Made by a program: the position numbers and the translations under genes
Notes under the pieces: model-generated
What the model saw: the letters and a program-made list of their open reading frames with translations, nothing else
What the model was told of the DNA's origin: nothing
The model's database searches: none
Assembly (NCBI GenBank): GCA_023386315.1
Contig: JAEWJZ010000028.1
Span: 124,001-188,000 of the forward strand
Length of the DNA: 64,000 nt
DNA from: Bacillota bacterium
GTDB lineage: Bacteria > Bacillota > Clostridia > Lachnospirales > Lachnospiraceae
Direction: 5' to 3'
Shown here: positions 23,373 to 30,860 of the stretch, in pieces
Layout: each line of letters starts with the position of its first letter
Numbering within the stretch: position 1 is the first letter of the stretch

Positions 23373-23672
23373 GAGTGATATATCGAGAAAATCATCAAAA
23401 GACTGCAGAGCAGACAGAGCAAGCGTAAACAGCCGTATACAGGCGAAGGCGGATGCAGCTATAAAAGCACCGCCGGTTATGACCCATTCAGCGACAATGC
23501 CAGCTTATACATACACGAGCCTGTGTCCGGATCCGAAGCGCAGGAAGCCTCCCGCAAGGAAGAAGGTGCAGCATGAAGCTTTTAGATAAACAGATAGTCA
23601 CTGTCCAGGTTTATGCAGGTAGGAAGTTTGGGACTATGATAGGCAGCAATGACGGTCTGATGGGATCCTGAT
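23373..23672 (+). pseudogene. Fragments of two overlapping small genes
   Basis: After AGAGGAGTG a frame reads IEKIIKRLQSRQSKRKQPYT, continues GEGGCSYKSTAGYDPFSDNA... and ends GAA-TGA at 23575, overlapping ATG 23573 of MKLLDKQIVTVQVYAGRKFG... which stops at 23672. The first has no start codon. The ATGA overlap suggests an old operon feeding the BIG2 fragment that follows; original functions unknown. Confidence 0.35.
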
Positions 23673-23784
23673 AAACAGTGGTGAATACATATGGGCTCCT
23701 ATGGATTCTTCAATAGCCAACGTAATTGAAAAGGATGCAGACGGAAATATCATTGGACGTGTTTACGTAAGGGTAAGAGAATAG
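23673..23784 (+). pseudogene. BIG2 domain tail, internally deleted copy
   Basis: The frame reads INSGEYIWAPMDSSIANV then IEKDADGNIIGRVYVRVRE and a stop. It matches the fragment at 2-178 closely in DNA, but lacks about 48 nt (the KGKVTALxKG part), in frame. A GGCGGGT...CCCGCC hairpin follows the stop at 23795-23821. Confidence 0.6.
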
Positions 23785-23794
23785 TTTGACTAAA

Positions 23795-23821
23795 GGCGGG
23801 TATCCGACATTCGGACCCGCC
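23795..23821. terminator. Hairpin between BIG2 fragment and Cys-rich gene
   Basis: GGCGGGT-TCCGA-CAT-TCGGA-CCCGCC forms a strong stem between convergent frames. A near copy is at 24079-24106 on the other side of the small gene. Confidence 0.6.
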
Positions 23822-23826
23822 TTATA

Positions 23827-24006
23827 TTATCGTTTTTTATAGTATTGCTCATACCATCGTGGTTGTCTAAAATAGTGAGGGATACTTTCTGGGCTTGGTA
23901 TTCTGTAAAATCCGCAACATATATTTTCTGAATTGCATTCCTGCTCCACTGGATCAAAATGCGGGCATTTATTAATATCTGGATCAAGTTCACATTTTGC
24001 TTTCAT
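23827..24006 (-). CDS. Small Cys-rich protein (59 aa)
   Basis: MKAKCELDPDINKCPHFDPV then EQECNSENICCGFYR: five cysteines in a compact, zinc-knuckle-like arrangement, with a basic aromatic C-terminus. ATG 24006 is chosen because AGGAGGTGG is 5 nt upstream; a longer frame starting at 24054 lacks a site. Similar Cys-rich peptides are common in phage and ICE cargo. Function unknown. Confidence 0.65.
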   Translation of the reverse strand: MKAKCELDPDINKCPHFDPVEQECNSENICCGFYRIPSPESIPHYFRQPRWYEQYYKKR

Positions 24007-24078
24007 TATAACCACCTCCTGAAAATAATTATAAGAACACACGTTCATTTCCAATATTAAATCCCGGATAATACAAAA

Positions 24079-24106
24079 GGCAGGTATCCGACATTATGGA
24101 CCTGCC
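24079..24106. terminator. Hairpin similar to 23795-23821
   Basis: GGCAGGT-CC-GACATTAT-GG-CTGCC shares the TATCCGACATT core with the other hairpin and flanks the small gene on its upstream side. Confidence 0.5.
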
Positions 24107-24218
24107 TTAAATAAAGTGAATTATATCATTTTCAGATTGTAGTTTCGTGTGATATGGTGTTGTATTTATGGGTATATCCATGCTTTATTAAGCAAATTAT
24201 TGTAAACCCCAAAATTCA

Positions 24219-24262
24219 AAAACCCCAGTATCTACAAGGAATTCTTGTATTTACCAGGGTTC
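24219..24262 (-). terminator. Terminator of tRNA-Val (proximal att copy)
   Basis: On the minus strand an imperfect GAACCCTGGTA ... TACTGGGGTT stem with inner ACAAG/CTTGT is followed by TTTTTGAATTTT. Confidence 0.7.
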
Positions 24263-24270
24263 AAAAATAA

Positions 24271-24343
24271 TGGAGACAACAGGACTCGAACCTGCGACCC
24301 TCTACACGTCAAGCAGATGCTCTCCCAGCTGAGCTATGTCTCC
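24271..24343 (-). tRNA. tRNA-Val (anticodon GAC)
   Basis: 73 nt. Acceptor GGAGACA/TGTCTCC with discriminator A, D arm GCTC...GAGC, anticodon stem TCTGC/GTAGA with loop TTGACGT, T arm GCAGG-TTCGAGT-CCTGT. CCA is not encoded. Its 3' end is the attachment site of the element remnant at 22499-24295. Confidence 0.95.
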
Positions 24344-24418
24344 ATACATTTATCAGTATACCAAAAGCACCGGTTTCCTGTCTGCTTGGAAAGCCGGTAC
24401 TGATATCGCAATTGTCAA

Positions 24419-24492
24419 TCGGAGTAACAGGATTTGAACCTGCGACCTCTCGGCCCCCAGCCGAGCGCGCTACCAAGCTACGCCATACTCCG
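24419..24492 (-). tRNA. tRNA-Pro (anticodon GGG)
   Basis: 74 nt. Acceptor CGGAGTA/TACTCCG, discriminator A, anticodon stem CTCGG/CCGAG with loop CTGGGGG, T arm GCAGG-TTCAAAT-CCTGT. CCA is not encoded. It lies 75 nt upstream of tRNA-Val on the same strand; probably one transcript. Confidence 0.95.
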
Positions 24493-24547
24493 TTTCCTGA
24501 CACTCAGACATTATAGCAGAAAATTTCCAATTGGTAAAGCATATTTG

Positions 24548-24576
24548 TTGAAAAAATTCAAAATTTAATATATGAT
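24548..24576 (+). promoter_or_regulatory. Promoter of the HAD-lpd-pepP operon
   Basis: TTGAAA, 17-bp spacer, TATGAT, 43 nt before the HAD start. Confidence 0.6.
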
Positions 24577-24619
24577 GGAACAGACAAGACTAATCAGGAA
24601 GAAAAAAAGGTGAAAATAG

Positions 24620-25414
24620 ATGAAACCAATCGTTAGCTTTGATGTAGACATGACGCTGCTTGATCATAAAGACTGGTCGATTCCTGCAAGTGCGATGGAG
24701 ACAATAGAAAAACTGAGAGAAAATTACACCATAGTGCTGGCAACCGGAAGAGACATGGATTCCATATTCAGTACTGCAATACGGGACCAGGTACGGCCGG
24801 AGGCAATTATTCATCTTAATGGAACCAAGGTGACTGTGGGAGAGACTGTTATATATGAGCACACCTTTGATAAAAATCTTTTAAAGCAAATTCTTTCCTA
24901 TGCAAAGAGTACGCCCTACAGTGTTGGTACTACCGTAGGGGAATATGACTATTATGTAAATCCGGAGACAGTGGCGGAACACGACAGAAAGCTATGGGGA
25001 GAATGCAGAAGAAACTTTACAGATGCCGAAAAGCTTGTACAGCTTGATGTGAGAACCATGGCCTATATCGGAGATGAAGATGGTGCAAGAAAGATGGAAG
25101 AGGAATTCCCGGAGGTCCACGTTCATATGTTTGCGGATAAGAAAGGTGCAGATGTTGTGGAGCGAAAGGCATCAAAGGCAGTGGGGCTTGCCAGACTCTG
25201 CGAATATTATAAGATTCCTCTTTCAAGGACGGTGGCATTTGGAGACAGCATGAATGATTATGATATTGTGAAGGCAGCAGGAATCGGAATTGCCATGGGC
25301 AATGCAATGGAAGAGCTGAAGAGAGCAGCCGATTATATTACAGATTCCATCGATCAGGATGGAATTAAGAACGCCTGCCTTCATTTTAAAATGATCCGGC
25401 AGGAGGAGATTTAA
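24620..25414 (+). CDS. Cof-type HAD phosphatase
   Basis: 264 aa. HAD motifs: I FDVDMTLLD (D9, D11), II ATGRDM, III Lys in ERKASKAVGL, IV FGDSMNDYDIV. The cap between motifs II and III is the C2B type of Cof/YidA enzymes, which dephosphorylate sugar phosphates or cofactors. Motif I has DVDMT rather than the usual DxDGT. It overlaps the next start by one base (TAATG), so it is translationally coupled. Confidence 0.9.
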   Translation: MKPIVSFDVDMTLLDHKDWSIPASAMETIEKLRENYTIVLATGRDMDSIFSTAIRDQVRPEAIIHLNGTKVTVGETVIYEHTFDKNLLKQILSYAKSTPYSVGTTVGEYDYYVNPETVAEHDRKLWGECRRNFTDAEKLVQLDVRTMAYIGDEDGARKMEEEFPEVHVHMFADKKGADVVERKASKAVGLARLCEYYKIPLSRTVAFGDSMNDYDIVKAAGIGIAMGNAMEELKRAADYITDSIDQDGIKNACLHFKMIRQEEI

Positions 25415-26853
25415 TGGCGATACATTTTGATATCATTATTATAGGAGGAGGACCGGGCGGGTATACTGCTGCATTAAAAGCTGCTTCATTGGGATTTAAG
25501 ACGGCAATTGTGGAAAAGGAAAAGCTGGGGGGAACCTGCGTGAACAAAGGCTGTATCCCCACAAAATCTCTTCTTCATGCTGCCAGTAAATTTAAAGAAC
25601 TGCAAAACTGTGACGAGTTTGGTGTATCTACGGATTTTATTTCCTTTGATTTTAAGAAAATGCAGCTATATAAGAAAAGTTCGGTAAAATCTTACCGAAA
25701 AGGCATTACAGACCTGATTGAAGCAGAAAATATTACAGTACTTACCGGAACAGCAGTCATTAGAAGAAATAAAACGGTGGAAGTCAATGGTCCGGAAGGA
25801 AAGGATTACTATACAGCAGAGCATCTCATCATAGCAACAGGAGCAAAATGTGTAATTCCCGATTTCCCGGGTGCAGATTTGCCGGGAGTATTGACCAGTG
25901 AGCGTCTGCTGGCGTCGGACACATGGAATTATGACCGGCTTCTCGTAATTGGAGGAGGGGTTATCGGTGTGGAATTCGCAACCATTTTCAGTGCACTTTG
26001 TTCCAATGTGACGATTCTGGAACGGAAAACCCATCTGCTCGGACCTATGGATTCTGAAGTGTCCCAGGCGCTGGAAGAAGAGCTGAAGCAAAGAGGAATT
26101 ACAGTTCACTGCATGGTGAATATTAAGGAAATCAGGGAAGAGGAAGATCAGGGGCTTTCCTGCGTTTTTGAGATGGATGGACAAGAGCAGACCATTCGTA
26201 CAGGACAGATTCTGATTGCAGCAGGAAGAGCGCCCTGTCTGGATGGCCTTCTGGGGGAAGATGTAAGTCTTAAGATGGAACATGGCCGTTTAAAGGTGAA
26301 TTCAGAATTTGAGACCAGTGAACCCGGTATTTATGCTATAGGAGACGTGGCGTCGGATATCCTGCTGGCACACGTTGCCGCTGCACAGGGAACCTATGTG
26401 GTGGAAAAGATCGCAGGAGCGGAGCATACCATCCGGCTTTCTGTTGTGCCAAACGGGATGTTTGTGAAACTGCCGGTAGTTCCCAGCTGCATTTATACAG
26501 AACCTGAGATAGCATCTGTGGGAATTACCCGGGAATCAGCTGTAGCAAACAATATGAATGTGCGCTGCGGCCATTATTCCATGAGTGGAAACGGGAAATC
26601 CATTATCACCAGCAGGCAGAACGGATTTGTTCATCTGGTATTTGAAGAATATTCCGGTACACTGGTTGGAGCCCAGATTGTCTGCCCCAGAGCAACAGAC
26701 ATGATCAGCGAGATGGCAACTGCTATTGCGAACGGATTGACGGCGAGTCAGCTTCGGCTGGCCATGCGCGCCCATCCCACATACAGCGAGGGCATCACAG
26801 CAGCCATAGAAAATTATTTTGAAACCAAAGGAGAAGCAGGCAATGATAAGTGA
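25414..26853 (+). CDS. lpdA: Dihydrolipoyl dehydrogenase
   Basis: 479 aa. FAD site IIIGGGPGGYTAALKAA, redox-active disulfide GGTCVNKGCIPTKSLL, NAD site VIGGGVIGVEFA, FAD motif IYAIGDV and the dimerisation motif AHPTYSEGI with the catalytic His-Glu pair. It reoxidises lipoamide of 2-oxo acid dehydrogenases or the glycine cleavage system; none of those partners is nearby. The gene is coupled to both neighbours by overlaps. Confidence 0.93.
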   Translation: MAIHFDIIIIGGGPGGYTAALKAASLGFKTAIVEKEKLGGTCVNKGCIPTKSLLHAASKFKELQNCDEFGVSTDFISFDFKKMQLYKKSSVKSYRKGITDLIEAENITVLTGTAVIRRNKTVEVNGPEGKDYYTAEHLIIATGAKCVIPDFPGADLPGVLTSERLLASDTWNYDRLLVIGGGVIGVEFATIFSALCSNVTILERKTHLLGPMDSEVSQALEEELKQRGITVHCMVNIKEIREEEDQGLSCVFEMDGQEQTIRTGQILIAAGRAPCLDGLLGEDVSLKMEHGRLKVNSEFETSEPGIYAIGDVASDILLAHVAAAQGTYVVEKIAGAEHTIRLSVVPNGMFVKLPVVPSCIYTEPEIASVGITRESAVANNMNVRCGHYSMSGNGKSIITSRQNGFVHLVFEEYSGTLVGAQIVCPRATDMISEMATAIANGLTASQLRLAMRAHPTYSEGITAAIENYFETKGEAGNDK

Positions 26854-28630
26854 GAGACTGAAACAGTTAAGAGACTTAATGGCAGAGCGCCATATTGACG
26901 CCTATATGATTCCAACCTCTGATTTTCATGAATCAGAGTATGTCGGAGAGTATTTTAAAGCCAGAGAATTTATGACAGGCTTTACCGGTTCGGCAGGAAC
27001 CGCAGTGATTACAAAGGACGAAGCAGGTCTGTGGACAGACGGAAGATATTTTGTTCAGGCAGGAATGCAGCTTTCCGGCACCGGCGTGGAACTTAGAAAG
27101 ATGGGATACCCGGGAGTCCCTGATATCCTGGATTATTTAGAGGCAGTACTGCCACAAGGCGGGAAGCTGGGCTTTGACGGACGTGTTGTAAACTGCCGCC
27201 AGGGACAGGATTTTGAAGAGAAACTGGCAGATAAACATGTGACTCTGGCCTATGAAGAGGATCTTGTGGATCAGATCTGGGAGCAGCGCCCTGAATTGTC
27301 AAAAGAGCCGGTCTGGATTCTTGAAGAAAAGTTTGCCGGTAAATCAGCAGCTGAGAAAATCAGCGATTTAAGAGAAGAAATGAAAAAAGAAAAGGCAACC
27401 GTTCATATCCTTACCACACTGGACGATATTGTCTGGCTTTTAAATATCAGAGGAAATGATGTGAGCTGTAATCCGGTTGTTCTTTCCTATGGATTGGTAA
27501 CGATGGAACGTTTCTACCTGTTCATTAACGAAGAAGTGTTAAATGATCAGGTAAAGGCCTATTTAAAAGACTTATCCGTTACGGTCTGCCCCTATAATGA
27601 CATCTATGTTTCTGTCAGCCAGCTGAGAGATCAGAGGATTCTTCTGGAGACAGGCAGAACCAATTATGCCATTGTAAAAGGCATCGATTCCTCTAACCGT
27701 ATCATTGACCGTATGAATCCGACTGTACTTGCAAAAGCAATGAAGAATTCTGTTGAAGTGGAAAACATGAGAAAAGCCCATGTAAAAGACGGAGCGGCCA
27801 TGGTGAAATTTATCTATTGGCTGAAGCAGAATGTAGGAAAGGAAACAATCACTGAGGTCAGCGCCCAGGAATACTTGGATAACCTCCGTTCTGAGCAGGA
27901 AGGGAATCTGGGAATCAGCTTTGATACCATTTCTGCTTACGGCGCCAATGCCGCCATGTGTCATTATAAAGCAACTTTGGAAAGCAATGCAGAGATTAAG
28001 CCAAGAGGCCTTTATCTGGTGGATTCCGGCGGCCAGTACTATGAGGGAACCACTGATGTAACAAGAACCGTTGCGGTGGGACCGCTGACCAAAGAGGAGC
28101 GGGAGCATTTTACACTCACAGTCATCAGTATGCTCCGCCTGGCAGCCGTAAAGTTCCTTCATGGCTGCAGAGGGCTGACGTTAGACTATGTTGCCAGAGA
28201 GCCGTTCTGGAGCCGTGGAATCAATTTTGATCACGGTACCGGGCATGGAGTCGGATATCTGCTCAATGTACATGAACGTCCCAACGGAATCCGCTGGCGT
28301 ATGGTACCGGAGCGTCAGGATAACTGTATACTGGAAGAAGGAATGGTCACTTCCGATGAGCCGGGAGTTTATATCGAGGGAAGCCACGGAGTGAGAACTG
28401 AAAACCTGATCGTATGTAAAAAAGCGGAGTTAAATGAGTACGGCCAGTTTATGGAGTTTGAATTTCTCACCATGGTCCCCATCGATCTGGAGGCACTGGA
28501 TCCATCACTTATGACAGAGCGGGATAAAACACTTTTAAATGATTACCATAAAGCTGTTTATGATGCGGTGGCACCTCATATTACGGAGGAAGAAGCACAT
28601 TGGCTGAAAGAACAGACCAGAGCAATATAA
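26843..28630 (+). CDS. pepP: Xaa-Pro aminopeptidase (M24B)
   Basis: 595 aa, the long three-domain form. Creatinase-type N-terminal domains are followed by the pita-bread catalytic domain with metal ligands in LVDSGGQYYEGTTDVTRT, the HGTGHGVGYLLNVHE histidine, SDEPGVYIEG and RTENL. It removes N-terminal residues preceding proline from peptides. Start ATG 26843 lies within the end of lpdA, with AAAGGAG upstream. Confidence 0.92.
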   Translation: MISERLKQLRDLMAERHIDAYMIPTSDFHESEYVGEYFKAREFMTGFTGSAGTAVITKDEAGLWTDGRYFVQAGMQLSGTGVELRKMGYPGVPDILDYLEAVLPQGGKLGFDGRVVNCRQGQDFEEKLADKHVTLAYEEDLVDQIWEQRPELSKEPVWILEEKFAGKSAAEKISDLREEMKKEKATVHILTTLDDIVWLLNIRGNDVSCNPVVLSYGLVTMERFYLFINEEVLNDQVKAYLKDLSVTVCPYNDIYVSVSQLRDQRILLETGRTNYAIVKGIDSSNRIIDRMNPTVLAKAMKNSVEVENMRKAHVKDGAAMVKFIYWLKQNVGKETITEVSAQEYLDNLRSEQEGNLGISFDTISAYGANAAMCHYKATLESNAEIKPRGLYLVDSGGQYYEGTTDVTRTVAVGPLTKEEREHFTLTVISMLRLAAVKFLHGCRGLTLDYVAREPFWSRGINFDHGTGHGVGYLLNVHERPNGIRWRMVPERQDNCILEEGMVTSDEPGVYIEGSHGVRTENLIVCKKAELNEYGQFMEFEFLTMVPIDLEALDPSLMTERDKTLLNDYHKAVYDAVAPHITEEEAHWLKEQTRAI

Positions 28631-28673
28631 AAAACAGGCAGGACCTTATTGATTAAGGTTCTGCCTGTTTTTT
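28629..28673. terminator. Bidirectional terminator between pepP and XRE genes
   Basis: AAAAAACAGGCAG-ACCTTA ... TAAGGT-CTGCCTGTTTTTT, A- and T-flanked on both sides. The last codons and stop (28653) of the convergent XRE gene lie inside the stem. Confidence 0.9.
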
Positions 28674-28994
28674 ACTGCCTGTTTTCGCCCTGAGCCGCAG
28701 TAAAATTGGAAAAACTGCTTCCAGATCTTCGTGGCTTAATTCTTTCATAATCGCGGCGGCCTCCCAGAAAAGCGCCTGCTCTTTTTTTTCTGTATTAAAA
28801 AACTCAATGGGAGTAATTTCAAGATAATCACAGATTTCGAAAAACTGTTTCATGGAAGGCATAGAACGTCCCGAAGAGATTCCCTGTATATAGCTTTTAT
28901 TCTTCCCCAGATCTAAGCTCATCTGATATTCTGAAATATTTTTCTTCAGGCGGAGTTCTGTGATTCGGTTCCTGACAAATTGTTCATCCAACAT
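28653..28994 (-). CDS. XRE-family regulator
   Basis: 113 aa. Helix-turn-helix: ITELRLKKNISEYQMSLDLG, then NKSYIQGISSGRSMPSMKQF, of the short clostridial type with degenerate second helix; residues 70-100 form a helical C-terminal part. ATG 28994 follows AGAGGTGATA. It is divergent from the GGDEF gene, with a 21-bp palindrome between them that it may bind. Confidence 0.8.
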   Translation of the reverse strand: MLDEQFVRNRITELRLKKNISEYQMSLDLGKNKSYIQGISSGRSMPSMKQFFEICDYLEITPIEFFNTEKKEQALFWEAAAIMKELSHEDLEAVFPILLRLRAKTGSKKQAEP

Positions 28995-29035
28995 TATCAC
29001 CTCTTGGTTTATCATAAAGGATATTTTAACCAGAC

Positions 29036-29056
29036 ATTACGTATTATATGCGTAAT
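29036..29056. promoter_or_regulatory. Palindromic operator in the XRE/GGDEF intergenic region
   Basis: ATTACGtATTATATgCGTAAT, a 21-bp near-perfect palindrome, placed between the divergent starts. Confidence 0.5.
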
Positions 29057-29073
29057 AATGCTCCAAAAACAAG

Positions 29074-29102
29074 TTGCATATACGGGTAAAAAGCGTTATC
29101 AT
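29074..29102 (+). promoter_or_regulatory. Promoter of the diguanylate cyclase gene
   Basis: TTGCAT, 17-bp spacer, TATCAT. Confidence 0.5.
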
Positions 29103-29165
29103 GTATGATATACGAATAGAAAAGACGGAAAATAAAGGATTCCATGAGGTACAGGGGGAAGTATC

Positions 29166-30065
29166 ATGACAGGAAATTCAGAAAGACAATTAGAAAGTGA
29201 GAGTAAGGGAATCGGACAGGAGTCTTTCCGTTTCAGCCAGACAGAACAGCTGTACGGGAATATGAGTTTTTTTACTGACACTGTATTGTTCGAGTATTCC
29301 TATCCGGAAAAGCGGCTGTGTCTTTCGGCTAATGCGAAAGGTCATATTAATTTACAGGCATTTGAACGCTTTTTTTCAAAGCACAGAGACAATGCACCAA
29401 AAGAGGGAGAGATGAGGTCCTTTGAATTCAGTATGGGAAAGATCGGGGAGCCATTCCACTGGTGCAGCTGTAAATTAACCGCTATCTGGGAAGACAAAAA
29501 GACAGGCCCGCTGAAATTGATCGGTAAGCTTCAGGATATCAGCGGATCAAAAGCGAGAGAAGAACAGCTGCTGCTAAAGTCTATAAAAGACGGACTGACC
29601 GGAGTTTACAACAAATCAGCCTTCGAGTACCGGGTTGATGAACTGTTAAAAAGTGACACAGACAGCTGGCTTTGCATGATCGACATTGATAATTTCAAAG
29701 AAATCAATGACTGCTACGGTCACCCCACAGGAGACCGGATTCTGATGAAGGTAGGCGGAATGCTCTGCGATCTTTTTCCGGAGCCGGATCTGGTAGGCAG
29801 AGTAGGCGGTGACGAGTTCGTGGTATTTACAGTCGGATCCGATGTTTACATGCGGGCGGAAAAGCTCTTAAAGCGGGCAAAGAAAGCGGTACCGGAAGGG
29901 GAAGGACGCCTTTCCGTCAGTATCGGTATCGTTTCCAGTACAGGGAAAAAAGAAGAAAATTACCAGAAGCTTTTTTCACAGGCGGACCGTGCCATGTATT
30001 ATGCCAAGCAGGCGGGCAAGAACAGAATTGCCTCTTACCACGATAATATCTGGCAGGTCACGTAG
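29166..30065 (+). CDS. Diguanylate cyclase with PAS-like sensor
   Basis: 299 aa, no membrane segment, so cytosolic. Residues 35-130 look like a PAS fold (ending LKLIGKLQDISGSKAREEQL); residues 137-295 are a GGDEF domain with DGLTGVYNK, the metal site MIDIDNFKEIND and the intact active site RVGGDEFVVF. The product is c-di-GMP. The inhibitory RxxD site is absent (PEPD occupies it), so product inhibition is unlikely. A terminator follows at 30081-30110. Confidence 0.9.
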   Translation: MTGNSERQLESESKGIGQESFRFSQTEQLYGNMSFFTDTVLFEYSYPEKRLCLSANAKGHINLQAFERFFSKHRDNAPKEGEMRSFEFSMGKIGEPFHWCSCKLTAIWEDKKTGPLKLIGKLQDISGSKAREEQLLLKSIKDGLTGVYNKSAFEYRVDELLKSDTDSWLCMIDIDNFKEINDCYGHPTGDRILMKVGGMLCDLFPEPDLVGRVGGDEFVVFTVGSDVYMRAEKLLKRAKKAVPEGEGRLSVSIGIVSSTGKKEENYQKLFSQADRAMYYAKQAGKNRIASYHDNIWQVT

Positions 30066-30080
30066 AATAAGTGCAGACCA

Positions 30081-30110
30081 GGCAGGAGACAGAGATCCTG
30101 CCCTTTTTTT
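30081..30110 (+). terminator. Terminator after the GGDEF gene
   Basis: GGCAGG/CCTGCC stem followed by CTTTTTTT. Confidence 0.9.
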
Positions 30111-30120
30111 GGTTGAGCTG

Positions 30121-30705
30121 TTACTGAATAGAATCCGGCTCAAGATCTACCTGGATGAAGCTATGGTTAATGGCAGGGAGAATCCGGTTAATTAAGTCAG
30201 ATGTTTTCATTTTTAAGCTGCTGGTATTAATGCAGGGATGACAGCCAAAGAACTCAAAGGAGAGCACATCTTTGTCAATAAGCAGCTGAACTTTGTTATC
30301 TTTATCGTTCATAAGCCCGAGAACAGAGACAGAACCGGGAGTGATATCTAAAAACTGAATCATAAACTCCGGATCAGCAAATGAGAGTCTGGAGGAGCCG
30401 ATTTGTTTTGAAAGACTGGCAGTGCGGAATTTCTTTTTCCCCGGAAGCAGGAGCAAGTAAAATTCCGTCTTTTTTGCGTTGCAGAGAAATAAGTTTTTGC
30501 AGATATCGATGTTTAGCAGGGAGTCGACATCCCGGCAGGCATCGATGGTGGGGATCGGGGCGTGGTCGAGCCGCTGGTAGGCGATTTGAAGCTGATCTAA
30601 GAGATCGTAGGTGCGGAGTTCTTTGTCTGTTCTGTCAGAAGAATTTGCCGGACGTCCATTGTAAAGTGTTTTGTCTATATAGAAGCTGGTGCCTGCATCA
30701 ATCAT
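30121..30705 (-). CDS. proX: Prolyl-tRNA editing protein (YbaK/ProX)
   Basis: 194 aa. The YbaK fold is evident: LFLCNAKKTEFYLLLLPGKK with the conserved Lys, SSRLSFADPEFM, the TPGSVSVLGL GXXXP-loop region and FFGCHPCINTSSLKM. These trans-editing enzymes hydrolyse mischarged Ala-tRNA(Pro). It is a minus-strand monocistronic gene with no terminator of its own apart from the adjacent GGDEF one. Confidence 0.9.
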   Translation of the reverse strand: MIDAGTSFYIDKTLYNGRPANSSDRTDKELRTYDLLDQLQIAYQRLDHAPIPTIDACRDVDSLLNIDICKNLFLCNAKKTEFYLLLLPGKKKFRTASLSKQIGSSRLSFADPEFMIQFLDITPGSVSVLGLMNDKDNKVQLLIDKDVLSFEFFGCHPCINTSSLKMKTSDLINRILPAINHSFIQVDLEPDSIQ

Positions 30706-30860
30706 GAGTGTTTCCTTCCTTTTCTCTTTTTTGAATTATTATAAACCTCGATGGCAAAAATGCAATAGTTTTTCATTAAACAAAGGAATTCGGTGGTTTT
30801 ATGGGAAAGAATATACTATAATAGCTTTTGATAACAGAGAAGAAAAGGCGGATTAATGAA

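Larger units (their letters stand above)
22499..24295. mobile_element. Decayed integrative element in tRNA-Val
   Basis: A 24-bp sequence from the 3' end of tRNA-Val is duplicated at 22504-22527 and 24269-24292; each copy is followed (on the minus strand) by a similar terminator hairpin. The 1.7 kb between them contains an integrase tail remnant, two small intact genes, and fragments of surface/phage genes, but no complete recombinase or transfer gene. It reads as an old, largely deleted element. Confidence 0.65.

Noticed and set aside
24309..24503. Open frame across both tRNA genes (minus strand)
   Set aside because: It is read-through of two well-folded tRNAs and has no independent support.
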